This document shows positions 32,353-44,442 of a stretch of DNA of 64,000 nucleotides, in pieces (position 1 is the stretch's first letter; the number at the start of each line of letters is the position of its first letter). Origin of the DNA: Favolaschia claudopus (lineage: Eukaryota > Basidiomycota > Agaricomycetes > Agaricales > Mycenaceae); contig JAWWNJ010000031.1 of assembly GCA_037176885.1 (NCBI GenBank), positions 434,001-498,000 of the forward strand, read 5' to 3'. The notes below the pieces were generated by a model. The model saw nothing but the letters and a program-made list of their open reading frames with translations, did no database searches and had not been told where the DNA came from. Both the position numbers and the translations under genes were made by a program.

Positions 32353-35225
32353 TTACACAGTGCGCACTTCATACTCCTTGGCGATAAAATTCTTGGACGC
32401 CGACAAGTCCGTTGACCCTTCTTCTCCGAGAACTTGCCTTAATAGCAATTCGACCCGCTCGCGATCATCACTAATGCGGCGCATCTCGTCCACCCACCGC
32501 GCTTCTCGCTGCTCGTAAATGCCTTTGAGAGCACCGAGACTCCCGAGTGCCGTATTCAAAGCACGTTTGAGATCCTCTTCGCGCGACAAGTCCGAGCCGT
32601 CGCCTGACAGGTTAGATGGCCCCATAAACCTATCAGCGAGAGACGAGTGGCGCGACCGTGTGGCCCGCCGCTGGGTCGCAATATGTCGGAACCCGACACG
32701 AACATCCGCCAAGGCAGGTGAGTGAGTCAAGGCTGGATTTCGTTTGATGGACCGCGATGTCAAGGAATGCAGTTTCGTCGAGTGGGATGGGGCAGCGAGG
32801 AGGACGAGGGTGGCGTCCGTCTGCCGATCCAAGGCATTGAACTGTGGAAAAAGGACACCCGACAGGGTCAGAGTTGCCTAAAGGGTAAGAAAAGGTAAAG
32901 TACACTTACGGCCTGAATGAGCGCATCCCAACGAGTATCCCAGCGCCGGCGACGTTTCTCAACGTTGCTCACGAAAGTGGGATGGTATTCTAATTCTAAA
33001 AGATCTTCGCCATCCTCTTCATCTTCCTCGTCAACCCAATCCGTATCGGTAGGGTCAAGGATGGGCGGAACGCCACCACCAACCCAATTACCTTCCTCGC
33101 TCACGCTCACGGCAATCCGCGAATCCTCAGGTTCTCCCGCGGTCTCCTCCCCAGAAGACTCAGGCTCAGGGGTGGAGCAAGGTTGCGTACTCTCCACCCG
33201 AGGAGGAGGCTTTCTGGCAGCGACCTCCGTCCGTGTTGCCGCAGGCCGATCTCTCTTCCGTACGCCAACCATCGGAGGAATGGGGAGTGCTACAGGTTCG
33301 TGACTAGGACTCGACTGCAGACTGCGCAAATCAGCTCTCCCGATGCCTCCCCCACCGAGGGTGCGATTGGTATGCAGATATGCCCACGGGTTATATGACG
33401 AGCCGTTTCCCTGGAATGGGGTCGCCGCCGGCGAAAAGGTGGAATCGGAGACATGACCACCCGTAAGAGCGCTCTGGTTCTGGGCATATACCTGCCATTG
33501 TCGCGCAAGCTGTTCTTGTATCGTGGAAGGATGATTCGGGTCGTGAAGAGGGTGAGGTCGGGACGTGTAGGGGTATGAGTGGTTTCTGCGAACGTGATTG
33601 AATGGGTAAGGGTACGGCGAGCCAGCAGGCGCCACTGGACTGAAAGGAGGGTGACCCTCCTGGTGACCATCGTACGAATTACGGACTAGAGGCGCAGGGG
33701 ACGGCGCTGCAGTTTGGCTATGGGGGGTAGGGGGAATAGGCGCGTCTGGTCGAGGAGAACTGAAGTAGGCCTGCAAGGTCGGATGGTCCATGTAGTGCTG
33801 AATGTCTTCCGGGTTGATATGACCATAACCGTTCGAAGAAGCTGACGCTCGCGGGTCGTACTGTGGTTGAGACGATGAATAATCTTCGAGAGCGTCGCGG
33901 GAATTCCGGCGCCGCTCGACGTACTGCGGAGGCGGGCGATCGAGTTCTTGAGCGGCGTGTTCAGCCTGAGCAAAAATAGCTGGATCAATCCCGTGTAGCC
34001 CCAACTGGTCCGTTGTACCATTCCGAGTCCGGGCACGAATGGTGGCATTCTGAGCAGGGTAGCGCGGGTACCGCTCGGGTTCCATAGCGTTGTCAGGAGG
34101 AAGGCTAGAGTGCGGGGAGCGAGGGGTAAATCCACCCTCCTCTTCAGGAACTGGGCGTGTGCCACGAGGATGAACTGTATCATCTACGTCTTCTTGATCG
34201 ATGAGAGTATCGTCGTCGTCGTCCTCCCGGTGGCCTGCTCGACTGTCTCTCCCACCATGAGACAGTAAACTGGCCTCGTATCGTGCCATACCTTCAGGGT
34301 TGAGATCTGAAGATGGGGTCGGACTCGAGCGTTCAGTATTCCGGACTTGATCGCGCGAAGCAACTCCGCTGCCCAGCACGCTAGGAACCTCGTCCTCTTG
34401 CTCTTCCTGTACAGGCAACGAACGATCAGGGGTACGTGGATGCATCGCCTGTAATGGAGGTGTCTGTCCATGAGTACCAACCGCCAATAAGACGGGTCGA
34501 GAATCGGGTGGGATTGCATTGATAACCCGGCGCGTTAGAGGAACCTGGGAAGGGGAACCATGGTCCTGAATGTGATATGGGTTGTAATTGTATTCGTGTT
34601 CGCCTGGGGACTGAAGGGGAGTGTGATAGGGGGAAGAAACATTGGGACCACCTTCAGGTGTACGAGGCCCTTGCGCGAATGAAGCCATCGTCGGAGACGT
34701 TGGTTGACGCTCTCGGGACTTCGGACTGTCCCGCAATGACTGTCGGCGTTGCAACCCTTCCACATGTTTCGGACTGACTCGCTCTCCCGCTCGTATTCTT
34801 TCGACTGCCGGGTCGACTTTCGGTGGGGACTCTCGAGGATATTGTGTATGGTTATTCTGCGCCTGCTCCAGGTCGGCACGCTCGATCTCCGCCATGAGTT
34901 CATCCGTCATCTGCCAGTTTTCGTCCAATTTGGTGAGAAACTGAGGTGGCGGCACTCGATTGATCGGGCGCGGATGGTGTGGCGGAGTGACCTCCCGCTC
35001 TGGCTCATGGGAAGGTTGATGCGGAGGCGATGGCAGAAGACGCGTGTTCGGCGGCGAGCGCTGCAAGGCGTTGAGATTATGCCCCCCGTTCGGGCTACCC
35101 TGTTGTCCACCATTTGCGGGGGAAAATATCTGCATGACGCTGGGCACTACTGGCATAGAAGCCGCCTTCATGGAACGAGATCTGTGGGTGGGCGAGGGAG
35201 ACATTTCCCGGGCTTGAATATGCAT
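32353..35225 (-). CDS. Long proline/serine-rich protein with C-terminal coiled coil, unknown function
   Basis: Two exons (35225-32910 and 32841-32353) join in phase 0, WDALIQA to FNALDRQTDATL, to give about 934 aa. The first about 650 residues are disordered: Pro, Ser, His and Arg-rich, with several acidic patches (EDDDDDTLIDQEDVDD). The C-terminal about 230 residues look folded: YHPTFVSNVEKRRRRWDTRW, LVLLAAPSHSTKLHSL and the helical REEDLKRALNTALGSLGALK and EMRRISDDRERVELLLRQVL. Conservation of this type of C-terminus suggests an adaptor or scaffold, but I recognise no family. ATG 35204 is an alternative start. Further 5-prime exons cannot be excluded. Confidence 0.7.
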
Positions 35226-35906
35226 CGAGCCTAGTAGAATTCATTAAAGTGAGGATCGAGATCGGTAAGAAACAAGGTAAGACTCGCGAAGCCGACGATT
35301 TTGGGCGAGGAAAGGATGACTGACAGCAGAAGACTTACCAGGAGTGGTTGGATGAGCCTGGGGTTTCCGAGAGCGCTGCGGAGAGTGACTAGCCATGAGA
35401 ATAACTGTTTTTCAAGTGCGCAAGATGTAAAGAACACAAGGACGAGCGACTTCAAGGCTGTTGCTTTAACAGGAGGAGATCGTCCGTGTGTTTTCAACGT
35501 GTCGTTAGCCGTGCAACAGCGTCAGGTCGAACAACGAGGCAAGCGCCCACGTTGGGAAGCCCATCTAAGGAAGTCTGGCCTCGAGGCAGATTGCCACCAT
35601 CTATCGGTCCGACTTTCCTACGCCACATGCTGCGCGCGATGTAGAACAGAAAAGTGCTAGATTTTCAAGACAAAAGCCCAGAGAAGAACAAGGTAGCCCG
35701 GGAAACAAAGCATTGAATACAAGGGGTACTCAGGGAAACCTGAAGAACAACAAAAAAAACAAGGTGATGACAGGAGACAAGCACGATCAGTCACGGTCAC
35801 GTTCAGAATTTGATGATCGTGACCTCCCGGCGACGCGTTATAAAGCGACTGGTCTAACTCTCTTGCACCATAACTCTGACCGAGTACATACGCGTGAAAA
35901 ACGGTC
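35226..35906. other. Divergent intergenic region between proline-rich gene and F-box copy E
   Basis: Serves both genes as promoter. A minus-strand frame at 35231-35497 is hydrophobic but shows no domain and probably lies in the leader of the proline-rich gene. Confidence 0.45.
35838..35845 (+). promoter_or_regulatory. TATA box of F-box copy E
   Basis: TTATAAAG lies about 65 bp upstream of the ATG at 35907. Confidence 0.4.
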
Positions 35907-37588
35907 ATGGCTCGGCTACAGGCTCTACAAGTCACCGAGATCGTCCAGATGATCTGCGAAGAGGTCGCGTGGCCTTTCCGAAAAAATGCACTCTCGCTGG
36001 CAACAACTTCGAGAGTATTCAGTGATCCCGCACTGGATATTATATGGCGCGATCTTCCGAGTCTAATACCGCTGGTGAAGTGCATGCCAGACTCTCTATG
36101 GAAGGATCAAGTTCAGGCGACGAATTCCTCAAAAACAAGTGTGATCGTGAGTTTCCTAAAAGTCTTACAGATATGTATCATGATTTCAGTGCGCTCCAGT
36201 GTCTTCATCGTCCAATGACGAATGCAGACCTTCAAAGGTTTCTGTTTTACTCAGTGCGCGTCAAAATAGTCAGGTTCAATGAACTGCGTATCTACGGGCA
36301 CACCACCACGCTGCATCCCGAATTTCTTCGCGCGTTGGACATGGCTCTTCCCCCATCTCCTATGCCAAAATTATTCGAGATTGTTTGGCATCCTGATATA
36401 GACAGCAGTCTGTCCATACGCCATTTCCTCGGACCCCAAATCCGCAAACTCGTTCTCAGAATAGAAGGCTCTGCTGCTAAATTATCCATGCTGTCCCTTA
36501 TCAAGTCGTCCTGCCCCAATTTGTTGGTCTTGCACTTGGTCGTCTCGACAGACAATCCTAGCTCCATCGCCTTCATCTCGGAGGTGCTGTGCGGCTTCCA
36601 GCGTCTCACAAAGCTTAGCGTCCCAAATCTCGACCAAGCTGGTTTCCTCCATGTCGCCCAACTTCCTTCCTTGACGTCGTTAGACTTGGACTACGCCAAA
36701 GGCTCCCTTTATCTGCCTGATTTTCTTCCAGGGCCTGCCTTCCCAGCACTCCGACGTTTATACGTTCGCGGAAACAGTGCCCGCCTCTGCGTTGGCCTCA
36801 TTAAAAACATTTCTTCACCTCAATTCGAAAGCCTGGAGCTCCGTCCCTTGAGTAGCTGGAAAGCTGCCTCATGGCTGGAGCTGCACACGTCACTTCGTGA
36901 CACCTTAGCCACCAACACCGTTTTTCACTCCATCGAGGTGGAGGAATCTGAACAGTCACCCCGCCCAACGAATATTGCGGCCCATGTATTGTCGCCAGAC
37001 ACCCTTCGGCCCCTCTTATCAATCAAGACACTCACCACAGTCAAGTATCAGATATACGCTGGTTTTGACATTGACGATGGTATCCTCAAGGAAATGACTC
37101 AAGACTGGCCAAACATGGTGTCGTTACGGCTCTCTGGGGCGTTTTACCACACGCAACCGCCTCGTACCACACTCAACTCCCTCATCCAACTTGCGCGGCA
37201 CTGTCCGAAGCTGTTTGACATTGGTTTCTGCATAGACGCTACCGACGTTCCAGAATTCGTCCAGATTCCCGGCCAGCGGATCAGTAACGCACTGCAAGTG
37301 TTGGATGTCGGATTGTCGCGGATCGACTGTACGAAGGAGGCAGATGTAGCTGCTTTCATCTCCAACCTTTTTCCTCACCTGGAAAGCCTATATCTCTGCG
37401 AGGCGAATCCTCCTCCGGACGGATTTGCACGGCATGCCAGCAGCTGGTGTCGAGTGGAGGCTTTGATTCCAGTGTTTCAAACCACGCGAGAGGAGGACGA
37501 GGAATTTTGGACCAAGGAACTGGCTCTCCGAAACTCTGAGCAGTCTGCCGAATCCAGCACGGAAGATGAGACTGCGGCCACTCCGTGA
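35907..37588 (+). CDS. F-box/LRR-type protein, copy E
   Basis: Two exons (35907-36146 and 36200-37588, 53-nt phase-0 intron) encode about 542 aa. The F-box exon reads VTEIVQMICEEVAWPF, ALSLATTSRVFSDPALDIIW, LVKCMPDSLW. Exon 2 begins CLHRPMTNADLQRFLFYSVR. The acceptor chosen is the second of two nearby AGs, because only it keeps the frame. Repeats continue with LTKLSVPNLDQAGF, LFDIGFCIDA and LESLYLCEAN. It ends with a short acidic Ser-rich tail (SEQSAESSTEDET). It is closer to copy C than to A or B in the exon-2 region (SARLCVGLI, TLHPEFLRALDMALPP). Probable SCF ubiquitin-ligase receptor. Confidence 0.85.
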
Positions 37589-38006
37589 CATACATGCGCC
37601 TCCCGTCCCCGTTCGACCCTTGGACGACCGCCTGACAGACTCCATATCGCAAAATCGAGATCCTGGCAGGCTGATTCGGAGGGTGCGGCTGCGTGGCCCG
37701 CGCACTGTACCTATTGCCCCCATTCTGGTCTCGCAAGACGTTGAGGTCGATGTAGCGTTCACCGTGTAAATACTAGAATTTAAGGCAATTGACGCGGCGC
37801 GTTGTGTGTCACGGGATCGTTCTCTGTCACAATTGTCACGCCGTTCCTTCTTGCCTCTGCCCTTTGCTTTCGAAATTTGAAGTGCCGCTTTCGCTCTCTT
37901 CAAACCGCAAGATGAAGCCCCACTCCCAGAACTCTCATAGCGCCAAGTATATTGCTCTAGAATCTAGTTGGGAACTCTCAGGCTGACGGGGAGATAATGC
38001 AGTTTC
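37589..38006. other. Intergenic region
   Basis: No gene seen. Contains the promoter and leader of the acidic-loop protein that follows. The ATG at 37912 opens a short frame without in-phase continuation. Confidence 0.45.
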
Positions 38007-40147
38007 ATGAAGCTTTACAAGTCGCTACCACCGGAAGCCAGACAGTCCTTGGTGGAAAAAAAGCTGGCGCCGTTGCTTGATGTAGTCAACAAGGAACGAT
38101 CTCGCAAAGGTACGACGCGTATTCCAGTCGCACATGCCGTTGTTTCACAATGAATGCATCGTAGTGATCAAATGCGTCAATCGTCTTCAAACCAAGTACA
38201 GCGGCATGCCTACTTTGGATCTGAAAGGAAAGAAGAAGGAGCTGTATGGATTGCTCGACGAGCTCGCGCGTGACAGTAAACGCGCCGTCGTGCGCGAACG
38301 TTCTAATCGTGACGAAATTCTCGGTGAAATTGTCGACAGCATGCTTGGTTGGCTGAACGACGTGTGGACGGTGGTATACGAATATAATGTCCATTTCGAA
38401 GAAGCACACTCGTGCCTGCTGTTTGTCACAGAGATTCTGACTACGCTCAGCAGCATTCCCGGGATGGGAGGGTGCGTGTTTCTTTTAATTCTACCGCTCG
38501 ACACTTACACCACTTCTTCCTTAGGCAGTGTAAATGCACTATCAACTATCTTTCTTTCAATCTTGCTATCAGACGCAAAGGCAAAGTCATCAAACGATTC
38601 AATCTCTCGGGACCCCCGAATATTGACCGCGCCTTGCTCTGGATTTGGCGCGAGCTCTTTGTCTGCATGCTTGCAACAGATAATCATACCGAAAAAATTC
38701 CTTCTATGCTCTCGGATATCGAAGAGACTTTGGGTTGGCAATCTCTCGAACGTTTACTGTACGGTGGCTACAGGGGTAAGTACACTAGGCTATGAGGCAT
38801 GCGCCAATTCACCAGTCCTAGTCCGTTCCCCCTACCTCGATGACGAAGATGATGACGGAGACGAAGAGGAAGAAGATGATGAGAATGAGGTTTTGGACGA
38901 CATGGACGATGAATGCTTGGAGGACGATGAGGACGATGATGACGAAGAGGGTGGATGGCGCTGCCGTTGCCGCCTTCATGCCAATCATTGGTCGCCCACT
39001 ATCAACGACCAACGTATACAACTGCGGGATCTGATTTATCAGCATCTCCTGGTTCTCTTCGAGCTCACTCCGTCACACAAGCTCTTCATGAGTATCATGT
39101 CCGTCAGTCCTGACCCCCGAGAAACCGAATCTAAACTCTTTAAATCTGTCTCCATGATAGCTGGCACCTCGGCAGACAGTTTGGTCGCGGCCCTCGACAT
39201 TCATGGGTCGGAGGGCCATGCTCGTGAGGTGATGACCCTCCTGGACGAACATGCATATCTCCTCCGTCCACGGGACGCGCGCGTTTTACAAACCGCCGTC
39301 AGCGTTCTCTCAGAAATACCGTCTTTCCATCCTCGGGCGATCCAGATCGCCGAGAAGGAAATTTTGGATGCTGCTGCGGCTGTCCAAGCTGCCGCACGTG
39401 TAGCATTCCATCGCGTGGAAGAAAAGATCCACATGGAGGGGCTAACAGAGATCTTGAAGTTGCGCTCAGACAACCCTCAGAGAAGAAGCCGCATCAACAG
39501 CTGGGTAGACAGTGTGGTCACTCCCACCTCGGGAGCATCGCATCCGATGGCGTTTGCCGCTATGATCATGGGTTTTCCGCTTGGCGCTGCGATGGAGGAT
39601 GGCGACGAGATGGACATGCTGAATTACTTGGACACGGACCCGCGGGATCCGGACTTCGATGACTTGCGAGACGAGTTTCGGCCAAAACTGCGCGAACGTT
39701 TCGATGAATGGACGAGCACCGTCAACACAATCAAGGGCGGAAACGTATTATTGGGGAAGCTGTATTACAAAATTGTCGAGCAAATGCCCTATCTCAAGTC
39801 GACCGATCTCGTCGAGGAGATGATCAATCGGTATGTACACTGCGTTTCGCTATCGCAAGCATATTCTGAATGTGAATAGATTGGGCGATCGTCCGAGCAA
39901 GACGCATCTTGCGGATGGACTCGATTCTTTACTGTCGTTCTGCAAGACTCAGCGCAAGAAACTTAACGCGAGAGCAGAAAAACGACGAAAGACGCAAACT
40001 GCAAAGAAGAGCGCTGGCCCTTCAACCTCTGCCTCAACCCCTGCACCCCCTCCGCCTCCGCTCCCCCATAGCTTTGGGTTCTCCTTCCTTGCACCTTCCA
40101 CCCCTCACACACCGCCTGCTCCTGGAGGCATAGACGATGTCGATTAA
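38007..40147 (+). CDS. Conserved fungal protein with acidic loop, unknown function
   Basis: Not recognised. Five exons join in phase (38007-38109, then exons from 38165, after the intron at about 38472, from about 38823, and the last ending at 40147). The predicted protein is about 640 aa, largely helical and without membrane segments. It begins MKLYKSLPPEARQSLVEKKL. A run of about 40 mostly Asp/Glu residues lies at 38837-38950. A Cys/His-bearing stretch follows (GGWRCRCRLHANHW). Helical repeats include QHLLVLFELTPSHKLFMSIM and ILDAAAAVQAAARVAFHRVE. The C-terminus is basic then Pro-rich (ARAEKRRKTQTAKKS), likely a nuclear signal. The architecture is that of a soluble nuclear or cytosolic scaffold; no enzymatic motif is visible. 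Confidence 0.75.
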
Positions 40148-40462
40148 CGTACTACTTGATCCACTAATTCGAAGAAAGATCCACAATCACTGCCTGTAGC
40201 TTTTTGAAACCCTGTACCACCACATGCTTACATTACTCGAATCCTCATAGTGCTGTCGTTTGAATCTGATCCGTTGCAGCTTTTCCGTCATGCATCACTT
40301 GAGAATCATCCTCTCTCGACTCCGTCTCGCTCGGACCACTCTTTGACACCGCCCTCATGTCAGGATGCATACTTAGACGCCCTGGGCTGAATTGGCTCGT
40401 GGCTCGCTGTTTCTCCCTCCCTGCGAAGCCCCACTATCGGCTAGGGCTTTCCTACAGAGGAA
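40148..40462. other. Intergenic region
   Basis: No gene seen between the acidic-loop protein and the epoxide-hydrolase-like gene, which is read in the same direction. Confidence 0.45.
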
Positions 40463-42008
40463 ATGCTAACTACCCTCAAGCTGGTTTTACTTTCACTGTG
40501 CTTTCAGGCTGTCTTTGCGTCGTTTGCGTTCAATCCGCGAGAGTACTCGAAGAGCTTTGCCACTTGTCCTGCGGTACACCGTGCTGGAACTCGGCAAACT
40601 TCTGTCGAAATACGACTCAGTAATTCTCAAGTCTCAATTCCTATGCCACATAAATATAACCGAACTCAGGCTATGTCGACATCGACCTCAACCCACAAAA
40701 GCAAAAACCCTCCCTGGTTCTGGTGCACGGATGGCCCGGCTTATGGAGTACATGGTCTAACCAAATTCAAGAGTTCTGGGTAATTTTCTCTGGCTCACAA
40801 GAATAATTCTTGAAATATTCTCCAGACGGACTACCGTCTAATCGTTCCTGACTCTCGTGGATTTGGGGAATCCGCGCACCCCGGCGGCGTACGCAGCTCT
40901 GGAACGATACCAGACATGGTAGGCGATCTGGTCTGTATTTTGCAGCACGCCGGCGTCCCCTCAGCAGTCTGCGTTGGGTAAAATATTGTTTCCAGTGCGT
41001 TCAGGTCTTTTCAACTTGGACTCATTTTCGTCGTCGCAGCCACGACTGGGGAGCCCAGGTTTGTTACGAAGCGGCTCGGATGCGCCCAGACTTGTTCGGT
41101 GCTGTCCTCGGTGCTGTCATACCGGTAAGACGGTTTCAGCCTTCTGGAGCTAATTCAACTCGGATGTCCTTTGGCAGTATCTTCCTTCTGCGGGCGATTT
41201 TGTACCGATAGAACACCTGGTCCCATTCCTGCCGAAACTCGGCTACCAGCTGTTCTTTGACAAGAATACGCCGGAAGCGATCGCAGAACTTGACAAGGAC
41301 GTACGTAGGAGTATCCGCGCTACACTACGCACTGTCGCAAGTCCCCCGCCGGAGGAATTTTTGAAGAGTACAGCGTCATATTTGATTGGGTGGGAAGGAA
41401 TTGATGTCATCCCTTCTGTTCCCTTCTTCACCCCGGAGGAGGAAGACTATTTCGTCGAACAGTACAGCATTCAAGGCTTCAAATACAGTGCGTTACGTTT
41501 TGGTTGAAATCTACTTCATTCGTCTTGATGAACGCGCAGCACTACAATTTTATATGGAGGAGGTTAGTACCATTTTCTAGAGCGTTTGAAATTTCTTCAA
41601 GTTCACTTATATATGCAGAACCGACGAGAATCGTGGTCCTTTGTGCAAAAGCAGGGAAACTTCACTATTTTTCAGCCCGTGCTTTCCATTCTGCCGAAAA
41701 ATGTCGGTCGAATCGCTCTTTGGAAGTGCAAAGTTTGGCTCTCACGGATTAATCGGTTGATTTAGGATCCTGTCGCTGACTGGGCGGTTGCATCCAAGAT
41801 TCTCCATTCGCCGGAGTTTTTGCCCAATTTAAGAACCAAGGTATGGCCGCGCTAACCCTATATGGCTTCCTGCTTACTATTCGATTACTAGTTCATGGAT
41901 GGGGCGCATTGGTGCCACATTGAACATCCCGCGCAATTCAATTCTCTAATGCGTGAATGGTTGGAAGAGGTCGTCCACACCAAGACTGCCCAACACGATG
42001 AGCTCTGA
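40463..42008 (+). CDS. Secreted alpha/beta hydrolase, epoxide-hydrolase-like
   Basis: Likely hydrolyses epoxides or related small molecules outside the cell or in the secretory path. About eight exons join in phase. A signal peptide (MLTTLKLVLLSLCFQAVFAS) is followed by the family motifs: the oxyanion segment LVLVHGWPGLWSTW, the strand IVPDSRGFGESAHPG, the nucleophile elbow VGHDWGAQVCYEAA with the catalytic Asp, cap-domain residues including the Tyr-containing FYMEENRRESWSF, and the C-terminal catalytic His in DGAHWCHIEHP. The total is near 390 aa, normal for the family. A haloalkane dehalogenase is the main alternative, since both share the HDWG elbow, but HGWPG and the fungal context favour epoxide hydrolase. 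Convergent with the DUF6697-like paralog that ends at 42097. Confidence 0.87.
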
Positions 42009-42096
42009 TAATCGAAATCAGCTCAAAGTAATAGAGTATTGATATGCATGTACACCATCTTGTATGGAACTAATTTCTTCAAGTTTGAATCTATGT

Positions 42097-44006
42097 CTAC
42101 TTGTCAACGTCACTTTCGTCTTCGCTTTCAGGACTGGAAGCGCGTTGGCGGAGGAACTTTGTTTTCCGCTTACTGCTGCCACTGTTCCGGACAGGTTCCA
42201 CGTCGCATTTCGCCTTCGATTTCTTGGTTTTACGTTGGGTGCCGGACCTTCGCTGCGGTGACGCTGAAGGCGTCCAGCCGTTTATCTGGCGCACAAGGTC
42301 GCGTTGAAATTGTTCATCGTAGCCGACACACTTCATTGTCCAAACTGCCAGTCGCTGAACGAAAACAAATCAGCAAGCAGACAAAAGGGAACACAAAAAT
42401 GTACCAACCTCTTCGCCATTATCGAAGCCCTGGGAAATATCAGTGGCGTTTATTTCGCGATACTTCTGGTTCGCCGCGATTGACTCGTCAACTTCCTCGA
42501 ATGTCGGTTCACGGCCGAAACGTCGACGCAAAGCAACGCGAGTCCTCGTAATAGTTCCCCAGTCTTTTTTCGCAAGTTTCTTGCACCATCTATTCCGCAT
42601 CTGATATTTGTCATGTTCAATTCATGGAGGTGGTCAACTGGGTGTATGTACGTACCGCCGGCGTTTGGGCAGTCCACTCCTCCTGCGTCAGAGAGTCCGC
42701 CGGACGAATGATATATTCACCCATGTACAAGTTGTCATTTGTACCGAGCCGCGTCAGAACCTTGTACGTATGCGATGTCCACTCCACCGTGGATTCTTTG
42801 GCCGGACGCCCAATTGCGGCCATGAACAACCCGGGTGCCCCAGGTATCCTCGGCGAGTCGGGATTTTGTACAAGATTGGGATACATGAAGTATTGGTGCC
42901 CAGTTTTGGTATACCATTCTTGTGCGATAGCTGGGAAAGCGGCCTGCGAGTTGCCTCCATAGTGTAGACGCATGAAGTCTCGGCGAACGGATACATCTCT
43001 GATGTCAAGGTCTGCTTCGATCGGGTAGGGTTCGGTTCCGATGCCAACAGAGTTGAGACGCGCTTGAAGAGTCCCAGCTGCCAGGCCCTCCGAGCGTTCA
43101 AGTTTTTTAATCTTCTTCACTGGTTGCTGAGCACATATATAAGGATGCATCTCACGACATGAAAATGAGTCATTACTTGAGATGAACCTTCTTCGGCAAC
43201 GTCTCGACCTCGCTTCGTACCAACGCGCTGTTAGGTCCGCTTGAGAGGTATGGAAGGCACAGAGCAAGTGTTTCTTACTTTGGGCGAGACCACGCGACCA
43301 ATAGCCGAACGCCCTTTGATACCTAGAGAAGCCAGAGTTGGAACGACCACCGCCTCCATCACAAAACGCTGCCGCTCTTGGGGAGCTGGTTGCAAGGGAA
43401 GCTGCACTTCTTCAGGTTCCTGCTTCACAGAGGCCGTGGGTTTCTGCTTATGTTGAGTTTACGAGCCGAGGCTTGGTATACACATACCGTTGGGTTGGCG
43501 GATATTGAGTTGACGCTGTCCATATCATCAGGAAGTATAGGTTCCCCATCTGAGTAGCGGGGGAGTGCTAGTTGATTGCTAGTTTGAACGGCGACGGCAA
43601 CGTGAATCGCTGTGGATACCGCAACGCCTACTATCTCTGCTGGTAATTCAAGACTCGAATTGGATTCCGAATTCTTGACGGACTCCTTTGCTTAATTTAG
43701 GTGTGCAAACCAGAGCACTGAAAATGGAGAATCACCGTTTTCAATTTTACATCTTCCCTCTCTTCTTTTTTCGCCTTGCTGGCCGCAGGGCCTGAGTGAA
43801 AGCTATCACCAGGCTTGTTGGAATAGTGAGTGGCACGATTGAGAGGCGAAAGCAGCGAAAGAATGTGGACAAACCTGGGAGCTCAAGTCGAACTTGCATT
43901 CGGTCTTCACCTCGTGCTTTACCGTGAGTGGTACGAATTTCTCTTCAATTTTGACCTCGCGCTTGACGTCCAGGACGATCACGGTTTCCTCAACTTTGAG
44001 TGGCAT
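42097..44006 (-). CDS. DUF6697-like nuclear protein with SUMO-consensus array, copy 2
   Basis: Paralog of the gene at 14854-17229. Exons were traced from ATG 44006 (exon 1 44006-43875) through several short exons to the stop at 42097-42099. Exon 1 encodes 44 residues with five Lys-x-Glu tetrapeptides in a row: LKVE, VKRE, VKIE, VKHE and VKTE; a sixth (VKQE) comes later. A basic run (PVKKIKKLE) precedes the core: VRRDFMRLHYGGNSQAAFPA, YFMYPNLVQNPDSPRIPGAP. Then come YIIRPADSLTQEEW, KKDWGTITRTRVALRRR, FDNGEE and MKCVGYDEQFQRDLVRQ, all matching copy 1. The tail is basic then acidic (SSKRKTKFLRQRASSPESED). It lacks the long acidic insert that copy 1 has after the GAPGL motif. An additional non-coding first exon is possible. 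Function unknown; nuclear location inferred. Confidence 0.8.
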
Positions 44007-44442
44007 AGTATTATCGGTGTTATTGGAGTTTACATTCTTCTGGCTGCGGGAAGTCAAAGATGAACACTCCGACAATTGTAGTTCACCAAGGTTTCACCCA
44101 CCCTGCCGTCAAGCCATGCATCTAGATACCCCAATGCTACGCTGCACGTATGTTCAATGAGGTTCAGAGGAAAGGTGTTTACCGGATCACAGAGATCTGA
44201 TCTCCGTGATGCGCCTTCTTGATGCGCAAATCCCGATGTTTTGCGAAATCGACAGTTTTGCCAACGACTTGGAGTATGAATATGATCGTGAAGAGGTTCA
44301 AATAAATCCACCAAGACAATATACGACTGGTATTGAGTACATTGCAATTCATTATGTATCTTCGAAAGCATGCAAACCGATTAATGTGTGGAGGTATTAA
44401 TACAACTACAGGGTTCGTCCGTTTTTTCAGTTCAGTTTGGAC
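44007..44442. other. Intergenic region
   Basis: No gene seen. It is the upstream region of the DUF6697-like copy 2 and the downstream region of the sugar transporter. Confidence 0.45.
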
